From Phycisphaerales bacterium (lineage in GTDB: Bacteria > Planctomycetota > Phycisphaerae > Sedimentisphaerales > Anaerohalosphaeraceae), in contig DSDR01000088.1 in the NCBI GenBank assembly GCA_011048645.1, positions 1-5,472 of the forward strand: 5,472 bases of DNA. The letters are read 5' to 3'. This document shows, one piece after another, positions 1 to 5,472 of the stretch. The translations under genes and the position numbers were made by a program. Below the pieces are notes generated by a model that saw only the letters and a program-made list of their open reading frames with translations, did no database searches and was not told the origin of the DNA. Numbering within the stretch: the first letter of the stretch is position 1; each line of letters starts with the position of its first letter.

Positions 1-1
1 G

Positions 2-247
2 GTGTCCTGTCAGATGGGATCGTTTGCACGGGTGATCGATTACCTGAACGTCTATCTGGATTCGCACCCCGGCGATACGGCGGTGATGTTTTGCCTGGCG
101 ACGCTGTATGTCAAGGAAGACAAGCCGCAACAGGCCCGGCATCTGCTGGAGGATATTTTGACGCTTGAACCCCATCATAACGACGCCTGCAACCTGCTTG
201 AAGAGGTCGAGCATATGCAGGCGCAAACCGCAGGAGTTTCAAAATGA
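2..247 (+). CDS. TPR-containing protein, C-terminal end (5' truncated)
   Basis: This is the last 81 codons of a frame that is open to the window edge, so the true start lies upstream; the GTG at base 2 is probably an internal valine. The peptide has tetratricopeptide-repeat character: a helix pair around residues 7-35 (FARVIDYLNVYLDSHPGD, then TAVMFCLATLYVKEDKPQQA) continues into HLLEDILTLEPHHNDACNLL. The small residues at helix crossings and the proline ending the second helix fit the 34-residue TPR pattern. TPR tails of this kind are common on glycosyltransferases in surface-glycan clusters, where they bind protein substrates or partners; that the missing part is a glycosyltransferase is a guess from context. 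The stop codon overlaps the next start (ATGA at 244-247), implying translational coupling. TPR call fairly sure; whole-protein function unknown. Confidence 0.75.
   Translation: MSCQMGSFARVIDYLNVYLDSHPGDTAVMFCLATLYVKEDKPQQARHLLEDILTLEPHHNDACNLLEEVEHMQAQTAGVSK
232..236 (+). promoter_or_regulatory. Ribosome binding site (AGGAG) for the start at 244
   Basis: AGGAG lies seven bases before the ATG at 244, inside the end of the upstream TPR gene. It supports the overlapping start and lets the chaperone-like gene be translated both by coupling and by its own initiation. Confidence 0.7.
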
Positions 248-564
248 CACACACCACGACCGACCGAGGACCGGCGATGAACGCCGCCTGTCTTGAAGAT
301 TTGTTGAACCGTCAGATTGATCGGCTCCGCCGTTACGATCTGGATGCGGCGATGGCCTGCGCCGAACAGGCCGAACCGATTGCCGCCGAATTGATGCGAA
401 GCGGTTTTCTGGACAGACCCGAAAACGCCGAGCTGAAATCCCGCATCCAGTCGCTTTATCGCGAGCTGATGCTGGTGATCGCCTCCGAGCGGCAGGAAGT
501 CTCTGATAAGCTTGCTCAAATTCGCAACGGCATCAAGGCCTTTGAACGATATGCCGAAAAGTAA
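244..564 (+). CDS. FliT/FlgN-like flagellar chaperone (putative)
   Basis: A 106-residue, probably all-helical, soluble protein with no signal peptide or membrane segment. From about residue 14 there are amphipathic helices: CLEDLLNRQIDRLRRYD, then DAAMACAEQAEPIAAELM, then a long helix pair through SRIQSLYRELMLVIASERQ and ending IRNGIKAFERYAEK. Size, helix layout and the final 'L..IR.G.KA...Y' ending resemble FliT/FlgN/FlgN-like export chaperones, which hold flagellar axial or cap proteins for the type III export apparatus. This is a resemblance of pattern, not a database hit, and such short helical proteins are easily misassigned. The first eleven residues are polar and low in helix propensity; a second ATG at 277 would remove them and start at the first helix. 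Start 244 is preferred because of AGGAG at 232-236 and the ATGA overlap. Hand-counted GC is about 59% over 301-420. Confidence 0.6.
   Translation: MTHTTTDRGPAMNAACLEDLLNRQIDRLRRYDLDAAMACAEQAEPIAAELMRSGFLDRPENAELKSRIQSLYRELMLVIASERQEVSDKLAQIRNGIKAFERYAEK
266..270 (+). promoter_or_regulatory. Alternative ribosome binding site (GAGGA) for an internal start at 277
   Basis: GAGGA sits six bases before an in-frame ATG at 277 (Met12 of the chaperone-like protein). The shorter product would begin MNAACLEDLL, right at the first predicted helix, which is where such chaperones usually begin. Either start, or both, may be used. Confidence 0.4.
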
Positions 565-594
565 AGTAAGCGGTCAAACATCAATCATCTGTGG

Positions 595-1227
595 ATGAAG
601 TCTCTGGGTGTCAGCATGATGAAAAATTACTGTATCAGACCGGATTATATCAGCAGAAACCAGGCCACATTTAAGGATATGTGCAGTCGGTCGAGCGGTT
701 ATCAGCGAAAGGTTTATGAGATAGCCCGATATATTGCAGTCAAGCAGAATCTTCGTACGGTTGTTGACTTTGGCTGCGGCGGCGCTCAAAAGCTTTTGGA
801 ATTTTTTCCGGAATTTCAGATTATCGGAGTCGATCTCGAACCGACTGTTTCTCAATTGAGAGACCGCTATCCTCAATATCATTGGCTGACTCCGGATCAG
901 ACGTCCGAAATCAATAGTGCGGACCTGGTGATTTGCGCCGACGTGATCGAACATGTGATCGATCCGGATGAGGTGATTGAAGCCATTGGACAAATGAATC
1001 CCCGGTTCGCCGTTTTTTCGACGCCGGATCGGGAGTATTTGGTAAAACACTGCCATCATAAACAGACGGGGCCTCCCCAAAGCATTTACCATGTGCGGGA
1101 GTGGACGTTTGAGGAATTTTATAACTATATGTCGTTTCATTTTAAGATACTGAAACACATCAACGTGCCGAATGTTGACCAGGAATGTCAACTCATGATT
1201 TGCACATTGAAAAATGACTTTGTTTAA
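595..1227 (+). CDS. Class I SAM-dependent methyltransferase
   Basis: This is a soluble Rossmann-fold methyltransferase of up to 210 residues. Motif I is VVDFGCGG (residues 56-63, the SAM glycine loop). The acidic residue at the end of strand two is D80 in IIGVDLEP, expected to hold the SAM ribose. ADLVICADVIEHVIDP (109-124) matches the strand-four region of the Methyltransf_11/23 superfamily, and FSTPDRE (141-147) followed by HVREWTFEEF (166-175) is typical of small-molecule or sugar methyltransferases in glycan clusters. The target is not readable from sequence; a glycan methyl group is the likeliest product by context. ATG 595 has no good ribosome site. ATG 616 (Met8) or 619, preceded by GGGTG at 606-610, may be the true start and leaves the fold intact. 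The gene starts 30 bases after the chaperone-like gene. Bases 601-900 are about 45% GC, well below the preceding gene, suggesting a separate origin. Confidence 0.85.
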   Translation: MKSLGVSMMKNYCIRPDYISRNQATFKDMCSRSSGYQRKVYEIARYIAVKQNLRTVVDFGCGGAQKLLEFFPEFQIIGVDLEPTVSQLRDRYPQYHWLTPDQTSEINSADLVICADVIEHVIDPDEVIEAIGQMNPRFAVFSTPDREYLVKHCHHKQTGPPQSIYHVREWTFEEFYNYMSFHFKILKHINVPNVDQECQLMICTLKNDFV

Positions 1228-1238
1228 GGCGTCTGTAA

Positions 1239-1272
1239 CGTATCAAGTCGTATCGCCTAACATCAGCGTATC
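1239..1272 (+). repeat. Three copies of CGTATC in the gap before the large gene
   Basis: CGTATC occurs at 1239-1244, 1249-1254 and 1267-1272, all in the 54-base gap between the methyltransferase and the large gene. The first two are exactly ten bases apart. This could be a small regulator site or an mRNA element near the start codon, or chance. No recognised promoter was seen in the gap. Confidence 0.3.
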
Positions 1273-1277
1273 GAGGA
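1273..1277 (+). promoter_or_regulatory. Ribosome binding site (GAGGA) for the large gene
   Basis: GAGGA ends four bases before the ATG at 1282. It fixes the start of the large frame, whose first residues MKVVLVLP form the opening strand expected of a cobalamin-binding-like domain. Confidence 0.7.
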
Positions 1278-1281
1278 CACA

Positions 1282-1686
1282 ATGAAAGTCGTACTGGTAT
1301 TGCCCGATCAAACCAAGCTGGATGAATTGAACGGCTGGTGGTATCCGCCTCCGAGCAAACGCAAGGGCAAGCCGCGGCTCCCTTCGCTGGGCATGCTCTA
1401 CTTATGCAGTGCCATTGAGTCCGATCATGAGGTGATTTACATTGATAATTCGACCCATAAACTATCAGACGATAAACTCGTCGAATGTATCTTAGCGCAT
1501 GCCCCTCAGGTGGCGGGGTTTGGCGGCACCATGCTCGAATGGCCGCAGGCTTCGACCGCTGCGGCAATGCTTAAATCAATCCAGCCGCAGATCATCACCC
1601 TCTACGGCGGCCCCAATGCCACCGTTCGTCCCGAAAAGCACATCCGCTATTTTGATTATGTATTTCGGGGCATGGCGGAGGCGTCG
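1282..1686 (+). other. Module 1: cobalamin-binding-like domain (residues 1-135)
   Basis: The module opens with the strand MKVVLVLP, then PSLGMLYLCSAIES and HEVIYIDNS, and later has QVAGFGGTM, ITLYGGPNAT and FDYVFRGMAE. This layout is that of the Rossmann-like N-terminal domain of B12-binding radical SAM proteins. The usual 'GEGE' is GMAE (130-133), and no DxHxxG cobalamin ligand motif is seen, as is common in this class, so actual cobalamin binding is not assured. Confidence 0.7.
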
Positions 1687-4600
1687 TTGAAAGAATTTCT
1701 GGAGCGTCTGGAGCGTGGTCAGGCCCTGGAAGGCGTCGCCGGTTTGTGTGCAAAATCATTTAAGACCATGGCGCCGCCGGCGTCAATACAAGACCTGGAT
1801 ACGATTCCCCGGCCGGCTCGACACAAGATCAATCTGAACCATTATCGTCGAGATTTCATTAAGCTTACTTTTCCGACCGATGTGGTTGTCGCGTCGCGCG
1901 GCTGTCCGTTTGATTGCCGCTTCTGTTCTTCGCAGCATATTTGGGGTCGCCGCTATATTGCACGCAGCACAGATCAGGTCATCGAAGAAATCAAATACAT
2001 GAAACAGACTTACGGCACACGATCCATTCACTTTCGTGAGGACAATCTGACCGTCAATCGGGACAGGCTGACGGCGTTGTGTGAAAAAATGGCGCAGCTC
2101 GGTCTGGAATGGACATGTCAATCCCGAATCAACAGTCTGAACGAATCCGTCGTAAAAATGATGAAAGACGCCGGGTGCCGTCTGATCAGTTGCGGTTTTG
2201 AGTCGATCAACGATTCAACCCTTCAGTATATGCGCAAACGACAGACAGCCCGACAAGTGGTCGATACAATAGAGCTGTTTGAAAAAGTCGGTATGCATTA
2301 TACCGGCGGATTTATTGTTGCCACGCCCAATGAAACCAGACAGGAGATACTTAATACGATTCGGTTTGCACAACAGGCGGCTCGGTTGCCCTATTCCTGT
2401 ATGGACGGCACGGTAGGCCGTTTTGTGGGGATACCGATCTCAGAGATGTATGAGCAAATCATTCGGGACGGTCTGGTTGAATACAACTGGCAGGATGGCG
2501 AGATGCTGTTTCCGAGAACCTATCAGATGTCATCCGAAGCCGTCGATGAGCTGATCCGCCAGGCGTATGGCTCTGCCGGCGCTGCTGGTTCACCACAGCC
2601 GGCGGCCGCTGACGGGAATCCAAAGACCTCTGTTATGCGTCCCAAACCGGCCCCGAAAACAGCGATTACGCGATACAGCATCGATGAAGGACAGCTTGCG
2701 TCCGTTGAGAACTTAGCCGAAAAAGCGACGGTGGTCATTCGTTCCGTAGGCGAGCGGACCGAAGGACTGTGTTATGATCGATTACGATGTCAAATTCCTG
2801 AACACAATATCCATCTCATTCACGAAACCCCCTTTTCGCAGGCGTTGCGAAAAACCTTTCAGATTGGATTGCAGGACAATCGCCCATGGCTTTTTGTCGT
2901 GGATGCGGATGTATTGGTCATGCCGCGGATTGTCGATAAGATGATTGCCTATGCCGAAACGCTGGACGAGAAAGTCTTTTGTGTCATCGGTATGATCATT
3001 GATAAGTTTCTGCAAAGCCCGCGAGAGGGCGGCGTCCATTTGTACCGTACAAAATGGCTCAGACAGGCCGTGTCCATTGTACCTGATCCGTATCAGGCGA
3101 TTCGCCCGGAAAATTTTGTCATCCGGACGATGAATCGCAACAATTTCCGCTTGGTCAGAACCGACGTGTTGACCGGCCTTCATGATTTTGAGCAGTTTTA
3201 TCGGGACATCTACCGCAAGGGCTTTATCCATGCCATCAAAAACAACGAGATGGTTCTGGAGGTGCTTGACCTATGGCGAAAAAAGGCCGCCGCGGATCCG
3301 GATTATCAAGTCGCCCTTGCCGGATATGAAGCCGGCCGGCAATACGGCGGCAGGACGTCTATTGATGCCAATGCCGCATTTATGGATTCTTTTGAAGAGT
3401 CGCTGCGCAGCCTTGGCCTATCGGAAAAGCTTCCTCTGACGGAAAAACGTGTCCTCGCCCAGACGGAGTCATCTGAATCCAATACGCACAAGATGCCCTG
3501 TTCAGTGCCCGGGCCGAAGAGCACGGTGTCTTCAAGCGCCGACAAGAATGGTGACCGTATTTTAGCCCGGGCCGACGCCTCGATGGAACGAGGCGACTGG
3601 GCTGAGGCCATTCGGTTGTATCAGGACGTTATCGCTATTCGCGGGGAGCATACGCCTTGCGAAGTCTATCATCGTTTGAACGAGGCCTACCGCAAACAAG
3701 CCGCTTTTCCCGAAGGCAGCGTTCAACAAGAACGGCAAAGTGGATCTGTGGATAAACATCACATCCTGGCGATGCTGCATCAGCACCTCAAGCCGGAATT
3801 TTATTTGGAAATCGGTGTCCAGCGCGGCCGGAGCCTGGCTCTGGCTCAATGTGCCGCCGTGGGTATTGATCCGATGCCGGATGTTCAAACCCCGTTGTCG
3901 GCAAACACGACATTGATGACAGTGACCAGCGATGCCTTCTTCAAAGACCAGGCCCCCTCGGTGTTGAAACAGGCGCCGGATTTGGTGTTCATCGACGGGA
4001 TGCATTTGTTCGAATATGCCCTGCGTGATTTCATGCATGTCGAAAGGTACTCGGCGCCCTGGACGCTGGCGGTGATCGATGATATTTTTCCCAACCATCC
4101 GGCTCAGGCCGAACGGCGAAGGCGAACACGCACCTGGACCGGAGATGTGTGGAAGTTGTATGAGATCCTCAAGCGGTATCGGCCGGATTTGTTTCTTTTG
4201 CCTTTGGATGCCTCGCCGACAGGATTATTGCTGGTCGGCGGTTTGGATTCGAATAATCGATCATTGCAGCATCAATACGACTCGATTGTCAAGCACTATG
4301 TGTCCGACGAATCACCTCCTGATGATATTTTACATCGTCGGGATGTACGATCGGATACCAAAGATACCGTCCTGCGATGTCTGTCGGTTTGGCGTCACTG
4401 TCGCCGAAAGTCGATAACGTCCCGGGAAGTGGCTGATGCGCTTCGGGATGCCGTGTCGAAGGGGACTTGGATTCCGGCTGAATCGGTCAATACCGCTCAC
4501 GAGGTCGCTCCGCTGACGACCTGTCAGGATCATCACAATCACAAAACGGCGCCTGATTTCCTTTCTTGTCGAGACACAAGCTGCGGCAGGGTGATGGTTT

Positions 4601-5337
4601 ATACGGCCATATCCGATGATTACGATGTACTCCATCGGCCGCAGGTCGTCAGTGAGCACTGTGATTATGTCTGTTTTACCGATAATCCGAACTTGACCTC
4701 GGACGTCTGGAAGATTCGTCCGTTTCCAGCGCTGATGGATGATCCGGTGCGAACGGCCAAGCTGCCCAAGCTGCTGCCGCATCTGCTGTTTGCCGATTAT
4801 GAAATCAGCGTCTGGGTGGACAGCAACCTGGCGATTTGCGGCGACGTCGGTCGATTGGCTCGCCAGCTCCTGACCGATCATTACCTTGCCCTGTTTCGAC
4901 ATCCGGAAAATCGGCGTTCGGTGTTTGATGAGGTCAAGGCCTGCATTCAGCTCGGCAAAGACGACCCCGACACGATGATCAGGCAAGTGCGTCATTACGT
5001 CTCAGAAGGCTTTTCCGGCCGCGCTGCGCCGGCATGCGGCATCCTGTTTCGACGCCACCATAATCCGTTGCTCATTCGCGCGATGCAAGAGTGGTGGCAG
5101 CAGGTCAACCGTTTCAGCCGCCGCGATCAGTTAAGTTTTGAATACATCGCCGAACGACACAAACTCAAATATCTGGTCATTGATGAAGATATACGACGCA
5201 ACGGCTGTTTTCTCTGGAATAAACATTCGCGTTCCGGACGTGCGATCAAACAGCGAACCAGGGAAGCTCAATCAAAATCGGACTCAAAAGCGTGCTCTCC
5301 GGAAGGCCATGCGATCAATGAAATGTCCGTCATCTGA
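1282..5337 (+). CDS. Multidomain radical SAM / glycosyltransferase / methyltransferase fusion protein
   Basis: One uninterrupted frame encodes 1351 residues with no signal peptide or membrane segment, so it is probably cytoplasmic. In order it holds a cobalamin-binding-like domain (about 1-135), a radical SAM domain (about 195-425, cluster ligands C208, C212, C215), an Ala/Pro linker (430-465), a GT-A-like glycosyltransferase (about 468-725, DAD at 541-543), a Ser/Thr linker, a single TPR (about 757-810), a Methyltransf_24-like domain (about 824-999), an unassigned segment with a Cys/His cluster (about 1000-1103), a DUF616-like domain (1104-1317) and a basic tail. Each module is usually a separate protein. 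The set suggests an enzyme that makes and methylates a glycan, possibly on flagellin, but the substrate is inferred from context only. Frame boundaries fall in linkers and coding quality is continuous, arguing for a true fusion rather than an assembly join. The gene lies 54 bases after the methyltransferase gene and starts at ATG 1282 behind GAGGA. Confidence 0.85.
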   Translation: MKVVLVLPDQTKLDELNGWWYPPPSKRKGKPRLPSLGMLYLCSAIESDHEVIYIDNSTHKLSDDKLVECILAHAPQVAGFGGTMLEWPQASTAAAMLKSIQPQIITLYGGPNATVRPEKHIRYFDYVFRGMAEASLKEFLERLERGQALEGVAGLCAKSFKTMAPPASIQDLDTIPRPARHKINLNHYRRDFIKLTFPTDVVVASRGCPFDCRFCSSQHIWGRRYIARSTDQVIEEIKYMKQTYGTRSIHFREDNLTVNRDRLTALCEKMAQLGLEWTCQSRINSLNESVVKMMKDAGCRLISCGFESINDSTLQYMRKRQTARQVVDTIELFEKVGMHYTGGFIVATPNETRQEILNTIRFAQQAARLPYSCMDGTVGRFVGIPISEMYEQIIRDGLVEYNWQDGEMLFPRTYQMSSEAVDELIRQAYGSAGAAGSPQPAAADGNPKTSVMRPKPAPKTAITRYSIDEGQLASVENLAEKATVVIRSVGERTEGLCYDRLRCQIPEHNIHLIHETPFSQALRKTFQIGLQDNRPWLFVVDADVLVMPRIVDKMIAYAETLDEKVFCVIGMIIDKFLQSPREGGVHLYRTKWLRQAVSIVPDPYQAIRPENFVIRTMNRNNFRLVRTDVLTGLHDFEQFYRDIYRKGFIHAIKNNEMVLEVLDLWRKKAAADPDYQVALAGYEAGRQYGGRTSIDANAAFMDSFEESLRSLGLSEKLPLTEKRVLAQTESSESNTHKMPCSVPGPKSTVSSSADKNGDRILARADASMERGDWAEAIRLYQDVIAIRGEHTPCEVYHRLNEAYRKQAAFPEGSVQQERQSGSVDKHHILAMLHQHLKPEFYLEIGVQRGRSLALAQCAAVGIDPMPDVQTPLSANTTLMTVTSDAFFKDQAPSVLKQAPDLVFIDGMHLFEYALRDFMHVERYSAPWTLAVIDDIFPNHPAQAERRRRTRTWTGDVWKLYEILKRYRPDLFLLPLDASPTGLLLVGGLDSNNRSLQHQYDSIVKHYVSDESPPDDILHRRDVRSDTKDTVLRCLSVWRHCRRKSITSREVADALRDAVSKGTWIPAESVNTAHEVAPLTTCQDHHNHKTAPDFLSCRDTSCGRVMVYTAISDDYDVLHRPQVVSEHCDYVCFTDNPNLTSDVWKIRPFPALMDDPVRTAKLPKLLPHLLFADYEISVWVDSNLAICGDVGRLARQLLTDHYLALFRHPENRRSVFDEVKACIQLGKDDPDTMIRQVRHYVSEGFSGRAAPACGILFRRHHNPLLIRAMQEWWQQVNRFSRRDQLSFEYIAERHKLKYLVIDEDIRRNGCFLWNKHSRSGRAIKQRTREAQSKSDSKACSPEGHAINEMSVI
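1864..2556 (+). other. Module 2: radical SAM domain (residues about 195-425)
   Basis: SRGCPFDCRFCSS carries the CxxxCxxC signature with Cys208, 212 and 215, which should bind a [4Fe-4S] cluster and cleave SAM reductively. Downstream are family-typical strands: IHFREDNLTVN, WTCQSRINSLNE, DAGCRLISCGFES and GGFIVATPNET. The architecture with module 1 matches cobalamin-type radical SAM enzymes, many of which methylate unactivated carbon or perform rearrangements. The reaction here is not determinable. Confidence 0.9.
2683..3456 (+). other. Module 3: GT-A-like glycosyltransferase domain (residues about 468-725)
   Basis: TVVIRSVGERTE (483-494) looks like the nucleotide-sugar-binding first strand and loop of a GT-A fold, and PWLFVVDADVLVMP (534-547) carries a DxD-type motif at Asp541/Asp543 that would hold the metal and sugar nucleotide. 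ALRKTFQIGLQDNR precedes it, as in family-2-like transferases. Donor and acceptor are unknown. Confidence 0.6.
3550..3711 (+). other. Module 4: single TPR-like segment (residues about 757-810)
   Basis: ILARADASMERGDWAEAIRL and the following YQDVIAIRG fit the A/B helix pair of one tetratricopeptide repeat, and YHRLNEAYRKQ could be the next capping helix. The segment follows a Ser/Thr/Pro-rich linker (728-756) and may be a spacer or a docking helix for a protein substrate. Confidence 0.6.
3751..4278 (+). other. Module 5: Methyltransf_24-like domain (residues about 824-999)
   Basis: FYLEIGVQRGRSL (840-852) is the SAM-binding motif I variant of this family, VGIDPMP (860-866) gives the ribose-binding acid Asp863, LVFIDGMHLFEYALRDF (902-918) is the diagnostic IDG-H strand with Asp905 and His908, and VIDDIFPNHPAQ (931-942) follows it. 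Together these indicate a class I methyltransferase fold close to the cephalosporin-hydroxylase/macrocin-O-methyltransferase-like group. The domain looks intact. Confidence 0.75.
4522..4584 (+). other. Cys/His cluster before the C-terminal domain (residues 1081-1101)
   Basis: Cys1081, His1084, His1085, His1087, Cys1096 and Cys1101 fall within 21 residues in a stretch with no other recognisable fold. The spacing could bind a metal such as zinc, but no named finger pattern matches, and it may be a flexible linker. Confidence 0.3.
4591..5232 (+). other. Module 6: DUF616 / TOD1-MUCI70-like glycosyltransferase domain (residues 1104-1317)
   Basis: VMVYTAISDDYDVLHRP and CDYVCFTDN open the domain. 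RTAKLPKLLPHLLF leads to EISVWVDSNLAI (1174-1185, Asp1180), FRHPENR follows, and RRDQLSFEY (1280-1288) closes the core. These are the ordered hallmarks of DUF616 (PF04765), the family of plant TOD1 and MUCI70, which are linked to sugar transfer. The activity in bacteria is not settled. A 34-residue polar, basic tail follows. Confidence 0.75.
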
Positions 5338-5375
5338 GACTGTTCCCGGAGGCACATAAGCAATAGGCTTGCACA

Positions 5376-5472
5376 ATGAACCAAACGGATTTGAACAATC
5401 AGGGGCTGACCAACTCGCCGATGCGGTCGCCGGGGGCGATAAGAATAGCCATTAAAACCTGTACACCGTCCA
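5376..5472 (+). CDS. Start of a further gene, possibly a glycosyltransferase (3' truncated)
   Basis: From ATG 5376 the frame is open to the window end, giving 32 codons. An in-frame TAG at 5364-5366 makes this the first usable ATG. After a polar leader of about 20 residues comes IRIAIKTCTPS, a hydrophobic strand like the first strand of glycosyltransferases that begin with a similar 'IKIP.PNW' segment in glycan clusters. That match is from memory and the piece is too short to assign. Only a weak AGG (5365-5367) lies at normal spacing; a strong GGAGG at 5348-5352 is 23 bases away. The gene follows the large one by 38 bases. Confidence 0.5.
   Translation, partial: MNQTDLNNQGLTNSPMRSPGAIRIAIKTCTPS

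Noticed and set aside
562..594. TAAAG after the chaperone-like gene as the -35 part of a sigma-28 flagellar promoter
   Set aside because: No GCCGATAA-like -10 box follows at the required distance.
574..1191. 205-codon open frame on the minus strand opposite the methyltransferase gene
   Set aside because: It mirrors the real gene, shows no family motif, and the plus strand carries clear SAM-binding motifs.
1227..1258. Possible hairpin AGGCG/CGCCT after the methyltransferase gene
   Set aside because: Only five pairs with a 22-base loop and no T-run, so not a credible intrinsic terminator.
2569..2680. Ala/Pro-rich junction as a possible assembly join between two genes
   Set aside because: The frame stays open with normal linker composition, and similar linkers occur at the other domain borders, so a natural fusion is simpler; read mapping would settle it.
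4330..4995. 221-codon open frame on the minus strand within the large gene
   Set aside because: It lies wholly opposite the 1351-codon frame, has no recognisable domain, and is explained by codon bias of the plus-strand gene.
5351..5373. GGCAC and TTGCA boxes resembling a sigma-54 promoter before the last gene
   Set aside because: The boxes are 13 bases apart instead of about five, which breaks the fixed -24/-12 spacing.

Overview
The window reads as part of a surface-glycan or flagellin-glycosylation gene cluster from a Gram-negative-type bacterium. All five real genes lie on the plus strand with short gaps or overlaps, consistent with one operon. Composition is moderate-GC but uneven. Large mosaic proteins built from radical SAM, glycosyltransferase, TPR and methyltransferase modules, next to a FliT/FlgN-like chaperone, recall flagellar glycan islands of anaerobic Planctomycetes (Phycisphaerae-like) or Desulfobacterota. 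This taxonomic guess is inference only; no marker gene is present.

Layout: (1) bases 2-247 are the 3' end of a TPR protein whose beginning is outside the window. (2) 244-564, overlapping it by ATGA, encodes a small helical protein resembling the flagellar export chaperones FliT/FlgN. (3) 595-1227 encodes a stand-alone class I SAM-dependent methyltransferase in DNA clearly AT-richer than the preceding gene. (4) 1282-5337 is a single open frame of 1351 codons. It joins a cobalamin-binding-like domain, a radical SAM domain, a GT-A-like glycosyltransferase, a short TPR, a Methyltransf_24-like domain and a C-terminal DUF616 (TOD1/MUCI70-like) glycosyltransferase-like domain, separated by low-complexity linkers. 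(5) 5376-5472 is the beginning of another gene that runs off the end.

A plausible joint role is building and methylating an unusual glycan and attaching it to a surface protein, perhaps flagellin, with the chaperone-like protein presenting the substrate. The sequence shows the modules. The substrate and the link to flagella are inferred. The five-module megaprotein is the main item of interest. No RNA genes, CRISPR arrays, insertion sequences or convincing terminators were seen, and no intergenic stretch exceeds 60 bases.
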